Origin: Chloroflexota bacterium
Lineage (GTDB): Bacteria > Chloroflexota > Chloroflexia > Thermomicrobiales > JADLAZ01
Reading direction: 5' to 3'
Assembly: GCA_020849725.1 (NCBI GenBank)
Contig: JADLAZ010000302.1
Location: 1-10,019 of the forward strand
DNA: 10,019 nt
Shown: positions 1 through 6,432 of the stretch, piece by piece
Layout: each line of letters starts with the position of its first letter
Position numbering within the stretch: the first letter of the stretch is position 1
Made by a program: the position numbers and the translations under genes
The notes under the pieces: model-generated
What the model was told of the DNA's origin: nothing
The model's input: only the letters and a program-made list of their open reading frames with translations
Database searches by the model: none

Positions 1-531
1 AACCGGCCGCTGCCGCCGGGGCCGATCCCGGTCAATGGCCCGGTCCTGCAGCGGCTGCAGGATGGTGGCCGGCCCGGCGCGCGAACCGATCAGCCAGGGC
101 CGGGGCCGGAACTCAAGGAGCGTTTCCTGGCGGCGATGGCCGAGGAGGACCGGGCGTTCGAGAAGCTCGACGACAGTCGCCTTCCCCAGTTCTTTACTGG
201 TGAGGCTCTCGCTGATTTACAGCGCCAAATGGAGCGTGAGAAGTCCGATAAGGACGGAATCACAGATCGTGTCAGTCGCACTCACCTCGTTATGCAGTTC
301 CTTCCCAAAAGTGATGGCGGTTATCAGGTCGTCAACGCTCTCACCGAGAGGATAGACCGGATTCAGAGGTTGCCAGATGGAAAATATGGTCAAGTCGTTC
401 GTGAGGGGCGCGGACAGCGCTTGTGTTTCTCCTGGCTCTCGGTCCAGGAGAGTGGCATGTGGAAGTTCAGCCAGGTCGATCGGCTAGACGGCGGTGTCGA
501 TGGTGCTCTCTGTCCGCCTGGCTGGTCGTGA
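1..531 (+). CDS. Hypothetical protein, C-terminal part (5' end outside window)
   Basis: The frame is open from the first base of the window to a TGA at 529-531, giving 176 visible residues, so the start lies upstream. An internal ATG at 136 exists, but the frame before it is open and reads as a plausible Pro/Gly-rich linker (PPGPIPVNGP...), so I treat the gene as partial. From visible residue about 39 it looks like a compact alpha+beta domain: a helix (ERFLAAMAEEDRAFEKL), a 'LPQFFTGEALADLQRQ' segment, then alternating strands ending in WLSVQESGMWKFSQVDRLDG. This pattern resembles NTF2-like or IMS-type domains that end anchored envelope proteins, but that is a shape impression, not a family match. 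It ends 10 bases before the next gene and is probably co-transcribed with it. From about base 140 its G+C is much lower than in the rest of the window. Function not recognised. Confidence 0.7.
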   Translation, partial: NRPLPPGPIPVNGPVLQRLQDGGRPGARTDQPGPGPELKERFLAAMAEEDRAFEKLDDSRLPQFFTGEALADLQRQMEREKSDKDGITDRVSRTHLVMQFLPKSDGGYQVVNALTERIDRIQRLPDGKYGQVVREGRGQRLCFSWLSVQESGMWKFSQVDRLDGGVDGALCPPGWS

Positions 532-534
532 GGT
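530..534 (+). promoter_or_regulatory. Ribosome binding site deciding the start at 542
   Basis: GAGGT at 530-534 lies 7 bases before the ATG at 542 and overlaps the TGA stop of the preceding gene (529-531). The earlier in-frame ATG at 494 has no comparable purine-rich site and would overlap the upstream gene by 38 bases. The site therefore supports 542 as the start and suggests translational coupling. Confidence 0.7.
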
Positions 535-541
535 AGTTCCC

Positions 542-1726
542 ATGATGATGACCCTGACGAAAGCTATGATCCTGGCGATTCTATTTATACTGACGTGCCC
601 AACTGACTTGCCTCAGGCCTACGATGCGGCTGAGGATCCAAGTGATGGTGTCGAATGCCGAGAACGGCAGGACGGCGACCGAATCTTGGTGTTGCTTGAT
701 TCCCATGTAAGCCGTCTAGGTAAGATGGAAGTCTCGATCAAGGTCGACCAACTTCGATGCCGCTGCGTTAATCGTGAGGCAATCACGCTGCCCGACGGCA
801 CGATCGTGGAACACTGCACCGACTATGAATGGCGCTCGGAGGCGATCACCCAACCGATTCCCTCAACCGCCACCGCGCTCGACGAGGTCAAGCTGTACCG
901 GTATCAGACGAATGCCCAGTACGGCCGCATCTGTCCCGCGCCCTGGTTCGGGGCCCGGGGCCACGACGACCAGTACCCCGATCCCAGCCAGCCACGCCAG
1001 GCCGACGAGGAGTACAGCGTCAACCTCGCCTTCTGGTGGCGCGGCGCGCTCCGCCTGGAAGACCGCCTACCGGTCTGCGCGCCGAGCGATCCCGGCCTGA
1101 TCAAGACCGTCATCAACGCCCCGAACGGGGCCAACCACGCTGTCCGCTACGAGGACGGCTTCGACATCGAGGCCGCGGTCAACGCCGCGGTGGCCGCGCT
1201 GCCCTTCGAGCAACTCCAGCTCGGCGCCAACCCGCCCGGCGCGCCGGACGGCATCCGACTGGACCATCGCGGGCTGGTCGGGCTGCCAGTCTACTTCTGG
1301 TTTGAGGGCGATGAGGCCGCGCCCTTCGGCGGCGTCCTGGTCGCCGCGCCCGGCAACCGCGGCCGGACGATCCGCGCCTGGGTTGTGCTCCATCCAGCCG
1401 AGACGACCTGGCGCTTCGGCGATGGCGCGCCGTCGCTGGCGACGACCAGCCGGGGCGTGCCGTGGCCCGAGGCCGAGCCGGCTGGGCCGGCCGGGCTGCC
1501 GGACCCCAAGGCGATCGCCCACACTTTCGAGCTGGACGGCCGCTTCCAAGTGACGGCTCGGAGCCGCTGGGTCGGGCGCTGGGGCCTCTATGAGGAGTTT
1601 GGGACAAGTTGCTTCCCCGGCGTCCCCTGTCCCCGGCACATCCCGATCTACAGCACGACACCGGTCGTCGTCGACCACATTCGGCCCTACGAGGTGATGG
1701 AGGTTCGCAGCGTCCGCACCGGCTGA
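542..1726 (+). CDS. Secreted cysteine-rich protein with PKD-like segment
   Basis: A 394-residue protein if started at ATG 542, the first of three consecutive ATG codons, which has a well-placed GAGGT. The N-terminus is a probable signal peptide: a Lys-containing n-region (MMMTLTK), a hydrophobic core at residues 8-18 (AMILAILFILT) and a likely cleavage near residues 24-29. Cys19 sits in ILTC, a poor lipobox, so lipoprotein processing is unlikely. The mature part has eight cysteines (39, 73, 75, 92, 131, 179, 357, 363), consistent with disulfides outside the cytoplasm. The C-terminal half carries GLVGLPVYFWFEG (244-256), then WRFGDG (290-295) and HTFELDGRFQVTARSRW (327-343). This is the spacing of a PKD-like beta-sandwich and resembles secreted PKD-like proteins of high-GC bacteria. 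It lies between the partial gene and the large LysM protein, 43 bases from the latter. It is probably an envelope partner of that protein. Exact role unknown. Confidence 0.75.
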   Translation: MMMTLTKAMILAILFILTCPTDLPQAYDAAEDPSDGVECRERQDGDRILVLLDSHVSRLGKMEVSIKVDQLRCRCVNREAITLPDGTIVEHCTDYEWRSEAITQPIPSTATALDEVKLYRYQTNAQYGRICPAPWFGARGHDDQYPDPSQPRQADEEYSVNLAFWWRGALRLEDRLPVCAPSDPGLIKTVINAPNGANHAVRYEDGFDIEAAVNAAVAALPFEQLQLGANPPGAPDGIRLDHRGLVGLPVYFWFEGDEAAPFGGVLVAAPGNRGRTIRAWVVLHPAETTWRFGDGAPSLATTSRGVPWPEAEPAGPAGLPDPKAIAHTFELDGRFQVTARSRWVGRWGLYEEFGTSCFPGVPCPRHIPIYSTTPVVVDHIRPYEVMEVRSVRTG

Positions 1727-1754
1727 GGCGACCGGCGCGGAGGAACCCGCTCAC

Positions 1755-1762
1755 GAGGAGGT
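1755..1762 (+). promoter_or_regulatory. Strong ribosome binding site of the LysM/BTAD gene
   Basis: GAGGAGGT at 1755-1762 is close to the ideal anti-16S complement and lies 7 bases before the ATG at 1770. It fixes the start of the large gene and implies strong independent translation. No promoter-like element was evident in the 43-base gap after the preceding stop, so transcription probably comes from upstream. Confidence 0.8.
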
Positions 1763-1769
1763 CACCGCC

Positions 1770-4700
1770 ATGCTGCGCGCGATTATCGGTCTCGTCGGCG
1801 CGCTCCTCCGCCTGCTGCTGCTGGTCGGGGCCGGGCTGGCCGTCGCCGCCGGCCTGCTCGTCATCGGTGGGCCGCCGCGCCTGCCCGAGCGGTGGCCCAG
1901 CCTGGACGAGGTCGCCCTCACCCTCCAACTCGGCGGCGTGCCGAATGACGCGCTACTCTACCTGCTGACCCAGGTCCTGTGGCTGATGCTCGGCTACCTG
2001 GCCCTGATCTTCCTCCTCGACCTGCTCGCCGCCGTCCTCGACGCGCTCGCGACGGGTGTGGCTGGCGTGGCGCGGCTGCGCCGGACGGTTGACGCACTGG
2101 CGCCGGGCGTCGTGCGTCAGGCGGTCGCCGGCGTCGTCGCGGCGCTGCTGACCGGCTGGCTCAGCCTCAGACCGGTGGCGGCGACCGCGGTGCCGCCGGC
2201 GCGCCCGGTCGCCGAGCTGGTCGTGCCACGCCCCGCGCCGCCGGCGGGCGGCGCCTGGCGCGCGGCCGATCCGCCGGTGATCGCCCGGGACGACGCCGGC
2301 CGCCTGCGCCTGATCGGCGCGGCGGACGCGGCCGCGGCCCAGACGCCCGGCGCGCGGCACGTCGTCATCACCGGCGACAATCTGGTCGACCTGGCCACCC
2401 GCTACTACGGCGAGCCGGCCGCCTGGGAGGCGATCTGGGAGGCCAATCGGGGCCGGACGATGACCAACGGCCGCGCCTTCGACAACCCGAGCCTGATCGT
2501 CCCCGGCGACGTGCTGCTCATTCCCGTCCGGCCGAGCGCGCGACCGACGCGCCTGGTCGACCACCTCGTGCAGCCCGGCGACATGCTGCGCGCGCTCGCC
2601 GCCCACTACTATGGCGATGAGCGGCGCTGGCCGGTGATCTTCGAAGCGAACCGGGGGCGGCCGGCGCCCGGCAACCGCTTCCTGGCCGACCCGGACCTGA
2701 TCTGGCCGGGCATGACGCTCAAGATCCCGCTGCCGGCCCAGGCGGTCGCGCCAGCCGCGCCGGGCGGGCCGGTCGCGGCGCCCGACGCCGCGACGCCGGC
2801 GGCGGCCCCCGCGCCGGAACCTGCGCCCGAACCGCCGGCACCGGCCGCGCCGGCCGCACCAACGCCGCCGGCGCCGCCGGCGGCCAGCGCGCCGCGAGCA
2901 GAACCGACCGCCGCGCCGGCGCCGCCGATCGCCGCCCCGCCGGCCGACCACGCGCGCCCGGCGGTCGACGCCGAGCGCGAGGCAGCGGCGGCCCGCCTCG
3001 CCTGGCAGCGGCTCCAGGCGGAGGCCGAGGCGGAGGCCCGGGCCAATGCCGCGGCCAGCACGGCCGCGTCCCCTCCACCAGAGGCGCCGGCCGCGACGGC
3101 CACGCCTGCCGACGACGCCGTCACGCCGGAGCCGGTCGACGTGACGCCGGTGGCCGACCTGCCGGCGGCCGAGCGCCGGCAGCCGTGGTCGGACGGCCAG
3201 CCGGTTACCGGCGACGTGCCCCTGGCCGGCGTGGCCGCCGGCCTGGCCGCGCTGGCGGCCGCGCTGGGCTACCGGGCGCTGCGCCGCCACCTGCACGCCA
3301 CGCGCGACGATGACCGCCACCGGCTGCCGTTCCACTTCCCTTTCGCGCCGGCCGTCGACCCGGCCAGCGGCCTGGCCACTCAGCCACTGGCGCCGCCGGC
3401 CCGCCAGCGCCAGCGCGGCGTTGAGGCCGACGCCCGCCACGCGGTGACGGCGCGCCTGCTGGCGGTCCTCGAGCGGGCCGGCTGGCCGGACGCGCGCGTC
3501 CTCAGCCTGGCCGAGGGCGAGGAGCGGCTGGTCTACCACCTGCGCCTCGAGCCGCCGCCGGCGGACGTCGACCGACTGGCCGACCAGTTGGAGGATGCTC
3601 TCGACGCGATGATCGCGCTCGACCCAGCCGAGCGCGGCGCGTGGCGGCTCGCCCTCGACCACGTCGGGGCCGACACCTGCTGGGCAGCCGGCTACCACCT
3701 GCCGCCGGCGCCGCTGGCGACGGTCGGGCTGGCCGCCGACGGGCTGCGCTCGGTCGCGCGCGACGCGGTCGGCGGCGGGCTGCTCGTCGCCGGCGCCGAC
3801 GCCCTGCCGGCGGCCGAGCGGGCCGCGCTCAGCCTGGCCGCCCTCTATCCGCCGGACGCGCTGGCGGTGGTGCTGCTGGCCGGCGCGCCCCTGGCCGAGC
3901 GGCTGGCGGCGCTGCCGCACCGGCGGGACGCGGCGGCGGCGACCGACACGCCGGCCGCCGCGGCGGCGCTGCGGGGGCTGCAGGAGACGCTCCGCGAGCG
4001 TCAGGCGGCCGGCGTCGCGGCCGAGGGACCGCTGCTGCTGCTGGTCGCCGACCGGCCCGAGCGGTTGGACGAGGCCATCCTGGGCGAGGTGGCGCGCGAC
4101 GGCGCCGACGTTGGCATCTACACGCTGCTGGTGACGACCGCGCCGGCGGCGCTGCCGAGCGGGCTGCTGACCGCCTGCCCGGCGCGGCTGATCAGCCGGC
4201 TGGACGACGCCGAGACGAGCCAGCGGCTGGCCGGCCAGCCAGGCGCCGAGCAGCTGGCGCCCGGCCGGGCCTGGTGGCGCCTGGCCGGCGCGGTGGTCGA
4301 GCCGGTGCGGGCGCTCCGGATCGCGGCCGACGACCGGGCGGCCTTGCTGGCCAGCATGGCCGAGTCATGGCCGGCGTCGACCGCGACGACGCCAGCGGAC
4401 ATGGCCACCGATCTCCCTGGGGTGGGCGCTGATCTGCCGGCGCTCGGAGCGGATGACGCCGGTCCGCTGGCGGCTGCTGGCGCGCCGCTGGCCCTGGCCC
4501 CTGCGCCGGCGCCGGCGGCCATCGACCCGCTGTCGGACCAGCTAGCCGAGGAGCTGCGGGCCGACGAGCGCGACCGCCACGCGCGCGCCGGACACGCCGC
4601 CGACGTTGTGCCCACCGCGGCCGGCGATGGCGCGGGCGCCGACAGCGCGCCGGGGCAGCCGGTGCTGCCCGTCTGGCCGTTCGACCTGGTGCCGGTCGTC

Positions 4701-5669
4701 GCGCCGCGACCGGCGGTGGCCACGAACGGCCATCCGGCAGCGGACCACGCGCCGGCGCCGGCGCGTGACCGCTCGGCGACGCGGGTCACGGCCCCGGCCG
4801 TCGCCCCGGCGTGCGGTGAGCCGCCGCTGCGGCTGCAGCTGTTCGGCTCGCCGCGTCTGTATGACGCCGCCGGCAACCTGATCACCTTCCGCGTCCAGAT
4901 GAGCATGAGCTGGCGGCTGCTGCTCTGCCTCGGCGCCGCCGGCGCGGCCGGCGCCAGCCGCGACCGCCTGTTGGCGATCCTCTGGCCGGAGGACGAGCCG
5001 ACCGAGGACGACCTGCTCGAGGATGACGCCGCCACGCGCCTGATGGAGACGGTCAACGACCGGGTTTTCCAGATCGGGCGCCGGCTGCGGGCGACATTGG
5101 CGGCGCACCTGCCGCCGGGCCGCGGCGTCGTGCTGCACCAGGGCGGCATCTACCGGCTCGATCCTGAGCTGGTCGGGACCGACGTGGCGGACGTCGAGGC
5201 GGCGCTGGCGACGGCGCGTCGCCTGCCCGACGCCGAGGCGCTGCCGTACTGGGGCGCGGTGCTGGACTGCTACAGCCGGCCGCTGGCCGAAGGCGTGCCG
5301 CCGGAGGCGCTGGAGCTGCGCTGGCTCGAACAGCAGCGGATGGTCTACCAGGAGGCGGCGCGCACGGCGGCGCTGCGGGCGACGGCGGCGCTGGCGCGGG
5401 CGGGCGAGTACGCCACGGCGGCGGCCGCGCTCGGGCGGCTGCGCGCGGCGGCGATCGTCGACGACGACGTCGTCCAGCTCGAGCTGATCTGTCAGGCGCT
5501 GCGCGGCGAGCGCCGCCTGATCGCGCAGACCTACCAGGAGCACGTCGACGCGCTGGGCAGGGTCGGCGAAAAGCCGCTGCGGGCGACGGTCGAACTGTGC
5601 AAAGCGCTGCTGGAGGGCCGGGTCGGCGATGAGCTGCGGCAACGGCTCGTCAGTGCGGTGCGGGCGTGA
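1770..5669 (+). CDS. LysM / degenerate FtsK-like / BTAD multidomain membrane protein
   Basis: 1299 residues. Order: membrane helices at about 4-33, 63-95 and 113-135; LysM 1 (195-253) and LysM 2 (262-320); Pro/Ala-rich linker (321-400); charged helix (400-430); fourth membrane helix (482-503) followed by Arg/His-rich residues; a region at about 548-858 that follows the order of an FtsK/SpoIIIE motor but lacks its ATPase motifs; a second low-complexity linker (860-1015); and a C-terminal BTAD-type module (1018-1290) with an OmpR-like winged helix (RLQLFGSPRLYDAAG, RDRLLAILWPEDEP, IYRLDPELVGTDV) and TPR-like helices. The positive-inside rule fits N-terminus in, LysM outside and FtsK/BTAD parts in the cytoplasm. 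LysM suggests peptidoglycan binding; BTAD suggests DNA binding or protein contacts. It could be a wall-sensing regulator or a scaffold of a secretion or conjugation machine. Domain calls are firm for LysM, good for BTAD, moderate for the FtsK-like part; function is inference. Confidence 0.9.
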   Translation: MLRAIIGLVGALLRLLLLVGAGLAVAAGLLVIGGPPRLPERWPSLDEVALTLQLGGVPNDALLYLLTQVLWLMLGYLALIFLLDLLAAVLDALATGVAGVARLRRTVDALAPGVVRQAVAGVVAALLTGWLSLRPVAATAVPPARPVAELVVPRPAPPAGGAWRAADPPVIARDDAGRLRLIGAADAAAAQTPGARHVVITGDNLVDLATRYYGEPAAWEAIWEANRGRTMTNGRAFDNPSLIVPGDVLLIPVRPSARPTRLVDHLVQPGDMLRALAAHYYGDERRWPVIFEANRGRPAPGNRFLADPDLIWPGMTLKIPLPAQAVAPAAPGGPVAAPDAATPAAAPAPEPAPEPPAPAAPAAPTPPAPPAASAPRAEPTAAPAPPIAAPPADHARPAVDAEREAAAARLAWQRLQAEAEAEARANAAASTAASPPPEAPAATATPADDAVTPEPVDVTPVADLPAAERRQPWSDGQPVTGDVPLAGVAAGLAALAAALGYRALRRHLHATRDDDRHRLPFHFPFAPAVDPASGLATQPLAPPARQRQRGVEADARHAVTARLLAVLERAGWPDARVLSLAEGEERLVYHLRLEPPPADVDRLADQLEDALDAMIALDPAERGAWRLALDHVGADTCWAAGYHLPPAPLATVGLAADGLRSVARDAVGGGLLVAGADALPAAERAALSLAALYPPDALAVVLLAGAPLAERLAALPHRRDAAAATDTPAAAAALRGLQETLRERQAAGVAAEGPLLLLVADRPERLDEAILGEVARDGADVGIYTLLVTTAPAALPSGLLTACPARLISRLDDAETSQRLAGQPGAEQLAPGRAWWRLAGAVVEPVRALRIAADDRAALLASMAESWPASTATTPADMATDLPGVGADLPALGADDAGPLAAAGAPLALAPAPAPAAIDPLSDQLAEELRADERDRHARAGHAADVVPTAAGDGAGADSAPGQPVLPVWPFDLVPVVAPRPAVATNGHPAADHAPAPARDRSATRVTAPAVAPACGEPPLRLQLFGSPRLYDAAGNLITFRVQMSMSWRLLLCLGAAGAAGASRDRLLAILWPEDEPTEDDLLEDDAATRLMETVNDRVFQIGRRLRATLAAHLPPGRGVVLHQGGIYRLDPELVGTDVADVEAALATARRLPDAEALPYWGAVLDCYSRPLAEGVPPEALELRWLEQQRMVYQEAARTAALRATAALARAGEYATAAAALGRLRAAAIVDDDVVQLELICQALRGERRLIAQTYQEHVDALGRVGEKPLRATVELCKALLEGRVGDELRQRLVSAVRA
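2352..2729 (+). repeat. Two tandem LysM domains inside the large gene
   Basis: Two homologous units of about 59 residues each, at 2352-2528 and 2553-2729. Each has a hydrophobic start (HVVITGDNL; HLVQPGDML), then LATRYYGEPAAWEAIWEANRG versus LAAHYYGDERRWPVIFEANRG in overlapping form, and ends in a PGDVLLIPV or PGMTLKIPL strand. The YYG, W, EANRGR and PG..L.IP positions are shared, as in LysM domains that bind N-acetylglucosamine-containing glycans. The loop before the last strand is longer than in minimal LysM. This longer form is typical of LysM units in large membrane proteins of high-GC bacteria. Predicted to face outside the membrane. Confidence 0.85.
3411..4343 (+). other. Degenerate FtsK/SpoIIIE-type motor region within the large gene
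   Basis: Residues about 548-858 of the protein. Landmarks occur in FtsK order: a beta-domain-like stretch (ERLVYHLRLEPPPADVDRLA, 585-604); an entry strand LLVAGA (671-676) where FtsK has LVAGATGSGKS; a strand after YPPDALAVVLL (693-703); DTPAAAAALRGLQETLRERQ (726-745), resembling the FtsK helix before Walker B; LLLLVADRPERLD (755-767) at the Walker B position; GIYTLLVTT (782-790), like the ATQ sensor strand; PARLISRL (804-811); and GAEQLAPGRAWW (825-836), like GAE.LLG.GDML. The Walker A Lys and Ser are Ala681 and Ala682, and there is no Asp-Glu pair at Walker B, so ATP hydrolysis is not expected. The match is by eye. Confidence 0.55.
4821..5639 (+). other. BTAD-type regulator module within the large gene
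   Basis: Residues 1018-1290. The first part reads as an OmpR/PhoB-like winged helix typical of SARP/BTAD proteins: an LRLQLFGSPRLYDAAG strand pair, a hydrophobic helix WRLLLCLG, the turn RDRLLAILWPED, and a helix with a long acidic insert (EDEPTEDDLLEDD) before the recognition-helix region (RLMETVNDRVFQIGRRLRA). It ends with IYRLDPELVGTDVADVEAAL. The second part is helical and Ala/Leu-rich with TPR-like periodicity, including LDCYSRPLAEGVPPE and WLEQQRMVYQEAARTAALR, the usual BTAD hallmarks. The acidic insert is unusual for a DNA-binding half and could mean that protein contacts replaced DNA binding. Confidence 0.75.
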
Positions 5670-5677
5670 TGGGGTCG

Positions 5678-5693
5678 GCCGGGCGGCGCCGGC
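5678..5693. terminator. Possible weak hairpin between convergent genes
   Basis: GCCGG at 5678-5682 pairs with CCGGC at 5689-5693 around a 6-base loop. It sits in the 25 bases between the two convergent stop codons, where a bidirectional terminator would be useful. There is no U-tract on either side, and short GC stems are common by chance at this composition, so this is a weak candidate only. Confidence 0.2.
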
Positions 5694-5694
5694 A

Positions 5695-6393
5695 TCAGGG
5701 CAGGAGATCGCCGGCGACGGCGACGATCACCGGCCAGAGGCGGCGTCCCTGCCGGTACAGCGCGTCAAGGCGGTGCTCGTGACCGTGACGGTCCCAGGCG
5801 CGGCCCGTCGTCTCCAGACACAGGACCGGCTCGTTGTCGCGCAGCAGGAACCAGAACCGGTACGCCGGTTGGCGCACCAGATCGGCGTGGTCGTGGATCA
5901 CCAGGCGAGCCGCGGCGCCGTCGAAGCGGGCAAACCATGCACGCTGGACCGGCTCGACGACGAACCCCGCACTATCGACAGCGCCGCTGCGGCACGTCCA
6001 CTGGACGCGCCCAAAGGCGGCTTGGGCGAGCAGGGCCGCGATGCACCGGTACGACACGGACCGCGGGGTGCTTGGCGGCACGGACTGACCAGCACCAAGG
6101 CCGGCCGCGGTCGCCAGGCGGTCGACAAGAGGGCGAAGGTCGTCGGTAGCGCAGCATTCCTCCCAGAAGTCCGGGTAGCGTGCTGGCGAGTCGCCAAAGA
6201 CGTGGGCACTCCCGACCCGATTGAGATCGATCAGGTGAGTCGGATGCGCCGGATCGCCCGTCATGATCGAGAGGCCGTCGTACTGACCGCCGCCCGGATG
6301 CGTCTCGACGATCTGGAGGTCGGCCGGCCGTCGCCGCACTAGCTCCGTGGCGACGCGCCAGGAGGCGATCTCGATCAACTGCGGGCTGATCAT
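5695..6393 (-). CDS. TY-Chap2-like putative peptide-chaperone-type protein
   Basis: 232 residues, soluble, no signal peptide or membrane helix. The N-terminal part has SWRVATELVRRRP (11-23), then the motif ETHPGGGQYDGLSIM (30-44) and HLIDLNRVGSAHVF (53-66). The 'ELVRR.P ... ETHPGGGQYD' pattern is one I associate with the TY-Chap2 family, proteins of the YopN/CesT/YbjN-like chaperone fold; this is recalled, not searched. The C-terminal half (126-232) is a mixed alpha/beta segment rich in Trp and Arg (FGRVQWTCRSGAV, AYRFWFLLRDNEPVLCLE). The start is ATG 6393, with a weak GGGG about 5 bases upstream. It follows mcrC by 39 bases on the same strand and is probably part of that operon, so it is a candidate accessory of the restriction module. 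Its biochemical role is unknown; it may equally be an unrelated passenger. Confidence 0.75.
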   Translation of the reverse strand: MISPQLIEIASWRVATELVRRRPADLQIVETHPGGGQYDGLSIMTGDPAHPTHLIDLNRVGSAHVFGDSPARYPDFWEECCATDDLRPLVDRLATAAGLGAGQSVPPSTPRSVSYRCIAALLAQAAFGRVQWTCRSGAVDSAGFVVEPVQRAWFARFDGAAARLVIHDHADLVRQPAYRFWFLLRDNEPVLCLETTGRAWDRHGHEHRLDALYRQGRRLWPVIVAVAGDLLP

Positions 6394-6432
6394 ATCTGCC
6401 CCATCCGGTGCTGAGCGACCCGTGCCGCCGGC

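Noticed and set aside
136..531. Complete 131-residue gene starting at ATG 136
   Set aside because: The frame is open to the window edge with plausible coding content, and no separate ribosome site with good spacing was convincing before 136, so a partial gene is more likely.
494..541. Earlier start ATG at 494 for the secreted protein
   Set aside because: No ribosome site, overlaps the upstream gene by 38 bases, and puts 16 extra residues before the signal peptide; GAGGT before 542 fits better.
2730..3060. Simple GCC/GCG-rich stretch as a DNA repeat array
   Set aside because: It encodes the Pro/Ala linker and adjacent charged helix; the periodicity follows codons, with no fixed repeat unit, so it is low-complexity coding sequence rather than a DNA repeat element.
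1953..3920. 655-residue open frame antisense to the LysM/BTAD gene
   Set aside because: Arg/Gly-rich translation without domain signatures. It is a shadow frame expected from the extreme third-position G/C bias; the sense frame has clear LysM domains.
5629..6342. 237-residue + strand frame continuing past the large gene
   Set aside because: Overlaps the TY-Chap2-like gene on the other strand, which has a recognisable motif and better operon context; this frame has none.
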